Positions 38,302 through 51,710 of a DNA stretch of 64,000 bases are shown here, in pieces. Under the pieces are notes generated by a model, which saw only the letters and a list, made by a program, of their open reading frames with translations, was not told the DNA's origin and searched no databases. Source of the DNA: Plasmodium malariae (taxonomy: Eukaryota > Apicomplexa > Aconoidasida > Haemosporida > Plasmodiidae); contig NW_021638312.1 of assembly GCF_900090045.1 (NCBI RefSeq), forward strand, positions 62,001 through 126,000, read 5' to 3'. Positions within the stretch are counted from its first letter, which is position 1. Every line of letters starts with the position of its first letter. The position numbers and the translations under genes were made by a program.

Positions 38302-39196
38302 GATTATATTAATATTCCTTCTAAATGTTTAGAATTAATTAAAATAATTAAGTAGTTAGATGCAAATAGTTTTCTCTTAGAAATAATGATATATATTTAT
38401 TTTAATTAAATCTATAACTTTCAAAATTTTTCGAAAAAAAAGAAAAATTAGAACTTATTTAACTTTATATATTTTTTCAGAAATTAGGTATTTCCATATA
38501 TACTCGATACTTTAAGCATGGTCTAGAATATAAAAGATCGTATTTTCTTTATGCATAAATATATTATGCTGATATATTAACATATTACAAAATATTATGT
38601 GAAATATAGTTATCCCCATTTATTATTACTCTTTTTGTGTTGTTATAATTAATATTTTTTTACAAATAATTTCTTTGAAAATATCATGTTAATAAAATTA
38701 TAATTTTTAATGACAAGATATTCATAACATTACTTATTGATTTGGAGTATGAAATAATGTATTTTATATGTATACTATACGATCTATATGGTATATAAAT
38801 TCCGTATTTCCTTATAATATGGAAATACTATTTTTTTCTAATATATTCTGAATGAAATTAATAATAAAAATTATTTAGTTAAGCTACTCTGCTAAATAAT
38901 TAAAATATATATTTTGAATATTTTTATATAAATTAAAATTATTTTATTTAGGTGAAAGTTATTTTTTTTTAATAAACACTATTATGTTAAAAATTATATA
39001 ATATCTTTTTAATATTATTTTATTATATCGATGTTATAAAATACTCTACATTTATATAAATTTTATTAAGTAGATACAAAATAAAAAAAAAATTAGAATT
39101 AAATAACTAATATAATATCCTTTGCCTTTAAGAGGTTATAGTATAACTTTTTATGTATTATTTACTAAATATTTTAAAATATTTAAAGAACAGAAT

Positions 39197-40134
39197 ATGG
39201 AAAAAAGCATTATGATTTTCTCATTTATTAAAATTGTTGTACTTATCTTTTTAACATGTATACCCCATTTAAGTAATCATGGGGTATGATAAAATTATTT
39301 AAGAATATTTTTGTTATTTATATTTTTCATTTTATATTTTTATGAATACTGTTTTCATCATTATATTATTTATTCATTAAATAACTATTATTTATTTTGG
39401 ATTTTTAGATTACGTTTAACAAATACCTAGGCAAAAAGTACACGCTTGCTATAAAATTAGACGACAGAATATATCGATTACTAGCAAAATATAAAAAGGA
39501 TAAGGATTCAAAAGTTGTATTGTTAAGAGATGATATATCAACTAATGGAATGGATAAAAAAAAGGATATATCTAATACTGAAAAGGAGTGCCCAGAAAAA
39601 AAGAAAGAATTATATGAAGGTTCATTAAATAATTATCATGGACATAAACAAGATATGAACAATAAATATTCTAAATTTGTGACAAAAAAATACAGTCATC
39701 TTGAAAAAAAAATATTCAAAGAGCTAGATTTTGTAGATTTTCTTAAAAGGAACAAGAATATTAGTGATAAGACTTACAAAAAAATAATGCGTAAAAAATT
39801 CTCATTACGATTAGTATCAACTTTATTATTGTTTTTGTTGTTATTTAGTCTACTCATAGTAGATATATCTATGGATTGTGCACCTGGAGGAAATGGATTT
39901 TGGGAATTATCAGGATTGAATTCGACTTTAAGTTATTTGGAGAACCCTTTGAAAACATATTTTAATTGGTTGTTGACTGGTACAAGTAGATCTAATGGTG
40001 TATTAGGAGAATTATTTAATATTGTATTATATGTTATTCCTTTTTTAATATTAGGTGTTACACTTATATCGTACGTTTTTTATTACCATAAAAAAGCTAA
40101 AAAATATGAAAAAATTAAGTTCAGTAAAAAGTGA
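39197..40134 (+). CDS. fam-l exported protein, apparently intact
   Basis: Exon 1 (39197-39283, 29 codons) encodes MEKSIMIFSFIKIVVLIFL then TCIPHLSNHG, a signal segment. A 125-base phase-0 intron with GTATGA and TTTTTAG ends leads to exon 2 (39409-40134), for 270 residues in total. Exon 2 starts ITFNKYLGKKYTLAIKLDD. A PEXEL-like YRLLAKY lies at residues 52-56, with lysine where the canonical motif has E/Q/D. Then come KKDISNTEKE, the block KKYSHLEKKIFKELDFVDFL, NISDKTYKKIMRKKF, helix 1 (about 164-182), a Gly/Ser/Trp loop, helix 2 (about 233-254) and a basic tail KKAKKYEKIKFSKK. Family knowledge: fam-l proteins are small, two-exon and predicted to be exported to the infected red cell, and published modelling suggested an RH5-like fold for fam-l/fam-m. 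A near copy of its 3' half and flank lies at 52.2-53.2 kb. Confidence 0.92.
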
Positions 40135-40650
40135 AATGAATAATAAGGAATTTATTTTTTTAAGGTAACGTATATTTTAATATGATGTAATATTTACAAT
40201 GTCATTAGTTAAGTGTATAATAAACATATAGTTAATTGCTGAAAATTTAAGCAAGCAATTACATATTAATGCATTTTCTAACTCCAAAAAATAAAAATAT
40301 ATGTTCTTAGTTTTTTTATGAATTTGAATGTTTTAATTTGTTTAAATATGTATTTTAAATTATTGTATTAACTTAATTATATACTACTGTATATATCATC
40401 TATTTTTTATTTAAAATAGATTTCTACGATGAATATATGCATATGTTTTTAAATGAAAGCATAACATTAGAATTAACATAATTTTAATAAAGTATTTTTG
40501 TTTTTTTTTATTTAAACTAATATAAACAATGCTTACTATTTTTTTTCTTTTCTTTGACGAAAATTACTATTTGTTAATGTAATTGAAAAATATAAGATTC
40601 CTTTTAATTTAACAATAAATGTGTTTTGTTTCTTTTTTAATGAAAGGAAA
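39680..40650 (+). repeat. duplicated segment, copy A
   Basis: The 3' half of the fam-l coding exon plus about 500 bases downstream is repeated at 52215-53160. Long identical stretches cover the NISDKTYKKIMRKKFSL coding region, the FYYHKK end and the sequence after the stop (AATATGATGTAATAT, TAATAAACATATAGTTAATT). Boundaries are estimated by eye. Confidence 0.8.
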
Positions 40651-43035
40651 TGAAGAGAATTTGTTGCATTAATATATATGTATATTTTATTTATTTAAGA
40701 AACAGCTAAAATATTTATTGTATAAAATAAGTTATATGAGGTAAGAGTTATTAAGAATATATATTGTAAAAATCATTCAAATATACATTCAATTTTATTA
40801 TATAAAAGTAATAAATGAGAAGTTATTAATAAATAATAAGGTAAGGTTTCTTTTCTATTTGAGTTATAGACGGAATAGTTTACACACTTTGCATTTTTAA
40901 ATATGTAGAATTTAATATGAAGTTAAAATTATTAATAATTTTATTATGGTTTCTAATTGTGCGTCAATTCAATTTTGCAAAAATTAATTAAATATGAATT
41001 ACATTGAAAATTTATAAATAAATATAGTATATATGGCCCTAATTTTTTATGCCATTCAAATATTAAATTAAAGAAATAAATCCAATAACATATTAATAGA
41101 TCATATATACAATAACTTCTTTTTTCTCCCCTATATTGTAGTTCTCTCTAAAAGTTATATATGTATATAAATATATAAATTCACAATAGGAGTAATTAAA
41201 ATAAGTATGTATTTTATATCATCCTTTCTTCGCGTTTAGATATATACATATACATTTATGCTTCTTTTTATAGTTGTCTATAAATAAATCAAGTAATATT
41301 TTAATAATATGTTGAGTATATATAAAAAAATATATGAATTACATTTATCATAAATAAATCTCTGATATTTAGAACTCATATTTTTTTTAAATAAAATATA
41401 AGGAAAACATAGAATTACTTTTTTACATGTAATTCATAAATGCAACTTTGAAGTTCACGTTTCTTGTAAAAAATAGCTAGATTTATTGATATTATTTTAG
41501 TCTTACTAGCATTCGTATGTGAATGATTGTTAGATTTGCATTAATTATACAGTTACTAAGAATTATAATGTACTTATACTAATTATTTTATTATTACATA
41601 TACATAACGGTTAATTATATACTATTATAAATGTATTGAGTAAATAATTACGATAAAATAAATTGACATAAAAAAATTACTTGTACCGTATTATTTCTAT
41701 TATTGAGGAAATAAATAAATAAATATTTCTATTAAATAAAAGGAAAAAAAAAGTTTAAGTTAAATAAACCTTTCAATGTATGCTTGAGAAAGTAAAAAAT
41801 TAACTCACTTACTTCATTACATTAAATGGAAGGTGTACGTTATTATAATTTGTTAATTAACACAAGTTGCATACTTTTTATTTTACAGGTATTTATGTGA
41901 TAACTTATTTATATATAAAAAAATTTAATTCATAAAAATATTTTTTAATGAAATAATAAAAATAAATGAAGAATACTAAGAGAGAGCCATTATTAATGTT
42001 AAAATAAGCACATACAAAGTATTGGAATAAAAAATATACTTTTCACTTTTTGCATGTTAGTTTAGTAAATCAAAAAAACTATTTAAACTATAATAGTTTA
42101 ATATTATTTTGTTTAAAAGGAAATAATGTTTTACTTATAATAAATTATAATTACTATCTGTTTTCTTATAATATACAAGGAGTAGAAATAAGAGTATATG
42201 AAATAATTTCCTCGTTATATGAAAATTATACATTATATAAATGATACAGTTGTTTTTATTTTCTTATAAAAATATATTTTTCAGTATCTATTTATATAAA
42301 ATAGTAAAATGTTTATTCTTTCAAAAATTTCTTTATCAAAGAATTTGGTTCATCTTCAATATTTCATAGTGTGTGTTTACCATTATTTTATATATATTAA
42401 ATTTATATTTCATGTGACTATGCTTTACTTGGAATAATATATGACTACAATTATTTTTGAAATTCATGAATTAAATACAATAGTTATTTATGCTAATTTT
42501 ATTTTTACTTCCTTTTATTATTTTTTTTTGGAAGTATTTTTTCCTTTATATATATATGTTTATTTATACTTTTAAAGAAACATAAAGTATGAAATATATA
42601 AATATTTAAACATCACTATAAATATTAACGAATTTCGTTAGTATATGAATGAATGGTATAATTTTATAAAATCATTATAAAAAATTATAATGCTCGTTAT
42701 TATAGTACTTTAAAAAATATGAAAACGTATATATATTTTTTTTTAACTGTAAATTTTATTATATGCTTAAAAATTATAAAATAACATATAGTTTTTTAGA
42801 TACATAATAATATAATATATAATGAAAAATATATTTTATAGCTCCAAATATTTTTACTTTCATAATAATTAATTTTATTTAGCTATAACATAAAACACTA
42901 GAAAAAACAAGTATTTTATTAGAATCATTATTTCAATACAAAATATAAGTTCATAATTAGATTCAGAATACTTTTATGTGTATATTTCCTACAAGATACA
43001 CTTTCTTTTATATAAATGAAATATTTTATCTCTAA
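40135..43035. other. 3' flank of fam-l gene and A/T-rich intergenic sequence
   Basis: The first 500 bases are the duplicated flank. The rest is low complexity. A 64-codon frame at 42050-42244 has no ATG start and no family motif. No PEXEL, signal exon or coiled block belonging to the 43.0 kb stub was found upstream. Confidence 0.55.
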
Positions 43036-43176
43036 TTAAATAATTTTTTAATTTTATATTATCTAGTATTTTTTTCAACACTTATAATTATATTAGCTTT
43101 TACGCTCATAATAGTGACTCCAAAAATCTTAAGGAATAATGAAAAATACAAGAAAATTAAGTTGATGGCTGAATAA
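43036..43176 (+). pseudogene. 3' stub of an exported-protein gene
   Basis: An open frame ends with a hydrophobic helix (LVFFSTLIIILAFTLIIV) and the tail TPKILRNNEKYKKIKLMAE before a stop at 43174-43176. The tail matches the end of the 27.8 kb pseudogene (IPKILRYNEKCKEVKLMTA). The sequence after the stop also resembles the 3' flank of the fam-l genes at 39.2 and 51.7 kb, with a TGTTCTTA and AATAAACATA segment and a later TTTTTTTATGAATT segment in the same order. Exon 1, the PEXEL region and the first helix are absent, so this is a truncated relic. Confidence 0.6.
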
Positions 43177-44581
43177 AATTAATAATAGGAAACACATATT
43201 TTCTTGTAAGGAATTTATTAATATGCAGTAAGATCCGTAATATCTTAAGTGATATGTTCTTAATAAACATAACTATAATTGCTATATTTTTATAAATGTT
43301 GTATTCTCACCTTGTCTTTTTGATACATAATTGTAAGAAAATGTATTATGAGTTTTTTTATGAATTCATATGTTTTCTATTGATTCTTATATGCATTTTA
43401 ATATATTTTATCTGCTTAATTAATTATATTTGGAGTAATATATGTATTTATGTATTAAAATTGATTTCTATGAAAGTATTTTTTTCTGTTTTAAAGTGAA
43501 TATATGATAGAACAGTTCAAAGAATTTTATATAACTGTCATAATTTATATTTAAACTAAAAATTTACCTTTGCTTTATAACTTTAATTTTAAATAACTAT
43601 TTGTTCATATTATAATGAAAATGTATTATTATTGTAAAATTATGAATAAATGTACATTGTTTATAGTGATATAAAATGACTTGAATATAATTTTTTTGTG
43701 TGCTATATATTTTTAAAGCAATTTAAAATTTATTTTACTATATAAACATTATTATATGCTTTTTATTAATTCTGCATAGTTTAACTTAATACTTTTAAAT
43801 CGAGTTAAGTACTCAGTGTTCAAGAAATATTACGTTTAATTTTTAGTTCTATGGCTAACTTGTATTGCTAATGAAAATGATATGTTGTATGTATTTGGTA
43901 AAATTATAGAGAAAAAAAAAAAATAAATGAAGAGATCAAAGTGCAGTTGTTGTATAGTCACAAATATAAAATGTACTTGATAATCAAGAAAGTAAATAAT
44001 TTTTTTGTATCCAATTAACAATATTTGTTTTCATGGAACTATAATAATATGTTATAATCATAAGAATATGTAGAAGTATAGTTAAAAATATTGTCGTATA
44101 TACACAAAAAAAAAAGGATGTTAAAGGAAATACAGTGCAAATTTGAAAAATATTTTTTTCATCTAAAAAAAAATTATTATATTTAAATTTTATATCCATT
44201 AAATACAATTGAAAGCAGTTATTTTATTAGTGAAATTATATTTATGTAAAAAAAATTATTAACAAAATTTTGAATTTATATATACACTGAGTATAAAATT
44301 TACACGGATTAATTCTGTTAAAAATATTTTAAGTTCTTATTACCTAAAGAACTTACAAAAGAAATATTTCTTAAATATTTTTATAGTTTTCCTTTTCTGT
44401 GGCTTATTATGCATTCATATATGCGTAAAAATATGTATATAGCATAATAAATACTACCAATAAAATTAAAAAAAATAAGTAAAATATATAACAATATAAA
44501 TAGCGCTTTTATAAAAATTATCGTTATGAACCGTTCAATGAGAACTTTCTTGCTTACTAAAATTATAATTTCTAAAAAGAA
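43177..44581. other. A/T-rich intergenic stretch
   Basis: The first 330 bases are the fam-type 3' flank. Short frames at 43296-43499 (+) and 43836-44208 (-) are hydrophobic noise, the first falling inside the conserved flank. Confidence 0.55.
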
Positions 44582-45442
44582 ATAGAAACAAAAAGTAAAA
44601 TTAAGAGTCTATTTATAACAAAAACTTTTGCATTTATACTTTTTATATGGATATGATGTTATAATAATGTTGCATAATTAAAATGTGTCTTTATTTTGTA
44701 TTATTGTTATTTTTTGTTTCCCTGATTATTTGTTTTATTTTTCAAAACAATATTCACTTATTAAGCAATTGAAGATTTACATACATAATAAATAATACTT
44801 ATGCCTTTTTTTTAGAGTACTACTGGTAAAATTACCATGAAGGACGAATATAAGCATTTTATAAGATATCAAAACTAGCTTAATTTTAGTAAAGATCGAA
44901 AGAGAATATCAATTGCAATATGTAGAGGGAAATAAAAAAAGGTATCGGAAAATTATGACTTAATAATGAGAAGATGAACTGCGATTAGAAAATGAAGAAA
45001 AGTATGTAAAATGCAAAAAAATAAGAAGTAAGAATTATAAGAATCAGTTAAAAACATAGAAAGAAAAATTAATTTAAAGAAATTAGAGACTTATTTAATT
45101 AAAAGAATTCTAAGAAAAAAGTAAAATAAAATGAACGAAGAACAACCTAAATTAATGTACAAACATTTTGAAGAAGTTGTATTAAATGCCGTGAGGATAG
45201 ACAAATATATTGCTAAAAAAATATTTTCTATGCTGAATTTTTTATAAGAAAAATTATAAATAACATAAAAAATGTGTATTAGATGCAGTTCCTTATATAT
45301 AAACAGATAAAATAAAGATCAGATTTTTTAGGAAGACGAATTTTGTAATAAAATATATTTTTGGAATTATGTTGAAATAATTCTTGCAAAAGTTTTAATG
45401 ATATTTTTCTTGTTCCGTTCTTTTGTAACTACATCTTATTAG
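44582..45442 (+). pseudogene. exported-protein pseudogene, start codon lost
   Basis: A signal exon is readable from 44582 as (I)ETKSKIKSLFITKTFA then FILFIWI, stop, CYNN. The expected ATG reads ATA. After TTTTTTTTAG at 44815 a second exon gives STTGKITMKDEYKHFIRYQN and a stop. Further pieces in mixed frames include KINLKKLETYLIKRILRKK, MNEEQPKLMYKHFEEVVLNA and VRIDKYIAKKIFSMLNFL. The charged, Lys/Glu-rich central part followed by hydrophobic pieces to about 45440 fits an exported protein of the fam-l/fam-m class. No clear RxLxE site survives. Numerous stops make it non-functional. The 3' limit is uncertain. Confidence 0.55.
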
Positions 45443-47830
45443 GCTGTAATATTCATAAGAACAAGTGGTGTAATACTTAACTATTCTTTCATAAATACAT
45501 AAAAATTTTAATTACCAATAAAAGGAGTATATATTCCATATTTTAATCAACATATATTTCCACGAAACATTATTTTTTTTTAAATTCTACAAAAATTTGG
45601 TGTATCCTTAGTGATGTTACTTGACTAAATATTAATATATGTAATTTTTATAAAATCACTTAGATATACGAGAAAAGTTTTATATACTAAACGAAAATTA
45701 ATGTGTATTCCTAAAAATTACTTGGGTTTAAACATATATTTTTCTCATTTATGCATTATATTATCTTTGGAAGTCAATTAAATATTCCTATTTGATATAT
45801 CTATGCACCTAATATTATTATTCACTTATGACGTATACACTTGGGAAAAACTAAATATTTCATGTAAATATAAAAAGTTATTCATATATGGCACTGTTAT
45901 TTGTACGAATAAGCACAATTAATTAATTTTAAATAACATGCATATTTTTATTAGATATAATATTCAAAAAAAAATTTAGGAAAAAATATATACTCCTAAA
46001 GAAGGATAATAAAATCTGTAACATATTAAATTAGAAAATACATACTAAATAGAAAATGGTGCACATATACAGTCTGTATCATAATAAATTCCTCATAAAA
46101 TATAATTCTAGTTATTAATATGAGAATTAAATTATTTTTATATAAATACGAATTTGTAGTATGTATCAAGATGACATCCAAATAATAGAAACATTTAATA
46201 ATAAAGAAGTCAAATATTTCTAAATTTGCATATAACTTATGTATATATGCACATAAAAAATAATGATATAAAACAGTAATTTTCTGTTTTTTTTATTATG
46301 TAATATGGATAATATTATATAAAATATTAAATTTGATTATTTCGTTAATTCTTTCCGTTCAATTAATTTTTTCTTATAAGAGTAATTTTTTTTGTACAAA
46401 TTAGTATCAATTTATTATTATATAATTAAAATTATATATATATTTCTTATTTTAATAATTCTACAATCATTATAGTTATATGATAGTATAAAAATCTTGG
46501 AATTATAAATATCCATGCTTTCACACATATAATTCATAAAAAATCAAATTTATTTTATTTATTATAGCCAAAAATATATTATAATTTAACGTTATAAGTT
46601 CTTTTTGCTAGAATTTATTTATAAATTAATAAAAAAACAAATACAATTTTATCGTTCTTTAAAATTTTCAAGGATAAAATAATGTATCCATATTCACTTT
46701 AAATTACATTATATGTAATATTTTAGTTTTGTTTTTATTATTTAAGAATATTTATCTTGTAAAATATTTTAGTTGAAATTAATTTTTATTTAAATTTTTT
46801 TTTTCCAATTTTACATTTATTAGAAATATATTTTTTACTATATTTAATTAAATATTTTTAGAATTTTCTTTTTTATTTAATATTTCCATCGAAATTATAA
46901 ATTTTACGTTTAAAAAAAAAGGAAAAAAGGGAAAATAGAAAATAAGAGAATTTTTAAATTTTAAAAGTTGATTTTTCGTAAAAATAGTTAATATTTATTT
47001 TTTTTTATTTTCCGAAAATTATAATATTTTTATTATAAAAGTAAAATACAAAAATATAAAACAATTGGGAGTTATTACTTTGTAAATGTGAAGATTTTGG
47101 ACTTTAATGAAATTTAATAAAACAAAATAAAAATAAAATTATATTAAATATTTATATATGGTGAATATATATCACATGACAGATTATAATTTGCGTAATA
47201 AATAATATTTTGTCGTTTTTTTCTTTTTTTTCTCATATTATGGCTATTATATGCAGTACAATAATTTATAAATATTAACTATAAAATAATGTTTAATATG
47301 ATATTTACACACTAATATGTTCATTATTAGGATATATAGCAAAATAATTAATAGTTATATATCCATTTGTGTTAACGTACCTATTCAGGACATATATATA
47401 TATATATATATATATTTTTTTTAATATAAAAATAAAAACTTTAAGGGCTAAAAAAGCCGTTTTGTTTTATGTTTTTTTTAAAAAGTATTAATAACTAAAA
47501 ATTCTAATAATTCGGTTAGATAATTTAAATATACATATATTCTGATCTCTTATTAATAGAATAATTTTTGTCTATAATTATTGTAATTAGTCTTGTATTT
47601 GTTGTAAATAAATCATTATTGCTAAAATTTAGGGGAAATATATTTAAATATTTTTTTCCTTTTTCAATACATAATATTTTTATTTTATTTATGGAAATTA
47701 AAGCTCTTTTTAAAATAAGATACATAATGAAATAATAGTACAAATATCAGTATCATGATATTAGTATCTTTCGAGTATCAACTGAACTTGTTTACTAATG
47801 AAAGATATTGTAATATGAACTAATTCCAAC
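45443..47830. other. A/T-rich intergenic stretch
   Basis: No supported gene. It contains an (AT)n tract at 47392-47415. A 72-codon minus-strand frame at 47525-47743 shows no family motif. Confidence 0.6.
47392..47415. repeat. (AT)n microsatellite
   Basis: About 24 bases of alternating A and T followed by a T run, 0.4 kb upstream of a signal exon. Confidence 0.9.
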
Positions 47831-48655
47831 ATGTACGGAAAAATAAAATATTTTATTTTAATTAAAACTTTTACATTTATCCTTTTAATTTGGATATATT
47901 CATATTTAAATAATTTGGTATAAAGAAAACATTCAAGAAAAGTTGCTTAATATACTTTGCTGCTTCATATTATATATACATATAGATATACGTATTTATA
48001 AGAAACTTTGCATAGTTAGTAAATAAATATAACGCATTATATATAATATATATATTCCTCTTATTTGTAATATAACGTTTATGAATAATCAGTTAATAAA
48101 TGCAAATAGCATATTGACTTCAATAACTTATAGATTATTATCAAATCTTAAGTATAAACAGGAAATGAAGAATCTACAGAAGGTAAGTTTTCTGGAAATA
48201 AAGATGGTAATTCAAAGAAATGAAAAATCTGAATAAGGAAATATTGAAAATTCCAAAAATGAAGAAGAGGAATTAGACAAGAAGCGAACATCTGCGTTTG
48301 GTAAAAATTCTGGAGCTACAGATAATTTTTTTGAAAAATTGAAAATGAAGCATTAACTGGTATAAAAAAATTGATGATATGTACTGATATTGATACGAAA
48401 TCGTAATTAGTGAATGATTCATTAAAGAGATATGTTTTAGCGTTTGGTGGAATATTAACCCATTTTATTATAACAGTTATATGGGCTATTGTTTAATCTC
48501 TATAATCAATATATCTTAAATGTTCATTAGTATGTGGTATTTTAAAAGCTATTCATTTGCTATTATAATATAGAAAATGTTTAAAGTATGCAATATAATG
48601 AGGGAGGAAAGCAAAAGAGTTAAAAGGAAAATATGAAATTATTGAAACACAGTAA
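47831..48655 (+). pseudogene. exported-protein pseudogene with intact signal exon
   Basis: Exon 1 (47831-47917, 29 codons) is intact: MYGKIKYFILIKTFTFILLI then WIYSYLNNL, followed by a GTATAA donor. The second exon, probably from about 48134, is badly broken. Readable pieces are TGNEESTEGKFSGNKDGNSK, ENEALTGIKKLMICTDIDTK, SLKRYVLAFGGILTHFIITV then IWAIV (a helix), and KAKELKGKYEIIETQ before a stop at 48655. No PEXEL survives. The helix region resembles the corresponding part of the 18.2 kb pseudogene (KEKILRFLWVFNPFITCFVI), suggesting the same family. Confidence 0.65.
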
Positions 48656-51600
48656 TAACGAATATATTTTTCTATGAAAAAAAAAATTTTTATGTAACTA
48701 ATAAAGATATATTTTTTGATAAGTGAAGTTATTTGACAAAAAAATCCCATATATGCAGATAAATTGTTCTAGACAATCTAGATGTATACTTATGTATATA
48801 ATTGAACAACAGCAAAAAAATATATGCTTAATTTTTATAAAATTTAGGTTATTTTTATATATTCTTTTGTTTTATAATGTATTTATTTGAGTACTTAGTA
48901 TTCTAGTGTAACATAATTAAATCTACATATGTTATAGAAAGATATTTATTTAGTTTTAAAAAAAGGTGAAATTAATGTAGATCATTGTTCAGAAGAGAAA
49001 TATGTGCTTTAAACGGGAAAATTTTATATATATATGTGTTTTATGTTAACGTGTATTATTATATTTTATAAGAGTTAATTTAATTTAATATATAATGTTA
49101 TAATCAAAGCAACATTTCTAGAGCTTATGAGTCATTTATATTTTTAATAATCATGTTATTTATCGCTTTTTTTTTTATAAATGTAAATAGTTGTTAGATA
49201 AATTATGTAAAAAGGTTTATTATAACTTAGTTTTAACTTTAGTACAACATGATAATATACCTTTAATAAAACTAGGTCCATTTTTTTGTTGTACATATGT
49301 TTTTTTTTATTTATATATAAACATAACATGTGTTTTTTTTAAAATAAAACATTATGAGAAATACGAAATTAAGAGATTATATCATATATATATTTTTTTT
49401 AATAAATTTTTATATTTTTTGAATAATATGTGAAAAAACTGTGAACATGTTCTAATGCTTTTTTTAGGTATAAAAATAAATTATTAATATTGTTTTACCA
49501 ATATTAGAATTAATGAAACTTTACAATTATACAAATAGATAAAGCCCATATATAATGTAATTTTTTTAAATAAAATGGTTCATATAAATCCATTAAATAA
49601 TTATTACATAGATATCTATAATAAAATTAATGATTATCAAATATTAATATATTTTTTTTGTGACATTATCAAGAGAATTTTTCTTTGATCTAACATTAGT
49701 GAGATAAAAAAATGTGTCCAAAATCAAATATTTATTTTATACTATCTAAATCAATAACTACATGAATGAAAGTGAATAATATTATATATTTATAATCATT
49801 TATATATTTGTGATACCCTGGATTTTTGTTCTCTAAATGCAATTCAATCAGTAGCAGAAAAATTTTAAATAAGTAACAAAATATTACGAAATTTTATAAA
49901 CGATTACAAATTTTTTATTATTCATAAACTTTTTTTAATAATATAGAAGTAATTAAATGAAAATCCACGTTATACTTCTAAGTTCGTAAAATTTTTATAA
50001 TGCTTTTACTAATGCTATAATTTCTAATATATTTTAATTAAAATATTAAGCAATATTTTGAATATAGTAATGAATTATATCATTATCCCTTAAATTTATA
50101 TATGAACTTTTATATTATTAAATTTTTGTTCCTTTAAACATTCAATAACACAATATGAAAATGAACTCCAAAAATTTAGATTAATGTTTTTTTTATTTTT
50201 AAGTGGTATATACCTTTGAAAGTGCACACCTTATACCATGAAACATATTAATTATTTCATTGTTTTCATAAAATATAGTTAGATGAAGATATAATGGTAT
50301 TAGTAATTGAACCTATATACAAAAATTCACCACAATGTTTGTAAAAATTTTAATGTTTTACAATTTCTTTTTTTTCTTTATTAGTATTAAAATTTATAAC
50401 ATTTTATGAAATTATATAATTTTCTGTAAATAAAATGCACATATATATATAAGTATTATTACTTAGGGTTAAATTTATTCATAGGGAATAATTAACATTT
50501 TTTAATACAATTTTAATTTATAATAGGTGCATACATAATAGATTATTTTTTAAAATATTACGGTTGTTAAGCAAAAAATAAAAGGTAGATACATTTACGA
50601 TTTTCTTACTTAACTTGCTTAATTGTCATTTTGATAGTGTTTAATAAATTTAACTTAAATATTTGTAAAAAAATTAAATGGTAAAGAAAAAGGATATGTA
50701 TTTCTATTCTTAATAGAATTAAAAAAAAAATACTTAACCAAAAGAAAATTGTTCTGTTGTTATTGAATTTATAGTTGAATTACTCGGTAACATGTTTTTT
50801 TTTTTTTTTTTTTGTTGCGTTTGTTCTCTCTATATATATATATAATTAAAAGAAGAAAAAAAAGAAAAAATCATTAAATTTATGAATAATAGAACAAATT
50901 TTCCATTATTAAAAATTTCATTCTCTAAATATTATGTAAAAAAAAATAAAAGATTATTTTTTATTTACCTTTAAAAAATATATACTTTTTACAGATTAGA
51001 TACCATGCTACAAACTATATTTTTTAATTATATATTAATTCTAAAACGATGCATGGGCTATTGTGGCTACTAATACAAACAATACAAATAATGTAGCACT
51101 AAAAATTGTACAAAATATTTTTTTCGTTTATTATTAAAATTATTTTATTGTTATAAAAATTCATATTTTATTGGAAATATTATGTTCCTCCAAATATATA
51201 TTTCTTAAAAAACTAGAATTATTAATGGGAAAATATCATCAAAATTAGGTGATACTCTATTAATATATTGAAAAACGTTTTATCTACATTCTCTATATTC
51301 TATATGAACTTATTATTTCCAAATGTTAGGAAATCATGTATACTTTTTTTCATTTTATTCTGATAAAAATTAATAAAAATGTTAATTACTATTTTAGATT
51401 AAAATACTAATTAATATTTTTTGAATATATAGTAATGAATTCAAAATATAATATTTTAATAAAAATTTCTTTTTTGTATCAACATTATGATAAAAAAATT
51501 ATAATATATATTAATACTTCTTTTTTTTGTCTCTATTAATAAAGCATTATTATTTTATATATTTTATAAAGATCTTAAAAAAAAAATTAACAAAAAAAAA

Positions 51601-51710
51601 TAAAGAAATAAAATTAAACAAATAAATAGTATTCTTAATATTTTAAAGAATATAATATTTTTGTTAATTTTTGCCTTATTAAATATAGTGCAATATTATC
51701 TATCTACATA
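48656..51710. other. A/T-rich intergenic stretch
   Basis: No supported gene. A long T run lies near 50790-50812. The 80-codon frame at 49191-49433 contains a hydrophobic part followed by KIKHYEKYEIKRL, faintly like a fam-l tail, but it lacks every other family block. Confidence 0.55.

Larger units (their letters stand above)
32899..39196. other. Longest gene-poor stretch of the window
   Basis: No supported gene in 6.3 kb. It holds an (AT)11 tract at 33641-33662 and a T25 run at 38277-38301. A 102-codon minus-strand frame (34821-34513) with a hydrophilic end and an 86-codon frame at 36167-36427 match no family and could be chance. A small less A/T-rich spot at 36490-36540 is noted in the findings. 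Confidence 0.6.

Noticed and set aside
49191..49433. Frame with KIKHYEKYEIKRL resembling a fam-l tail
   Set aside because: Only the tail-like string matches; no other block and no matching 3' flank was seen.
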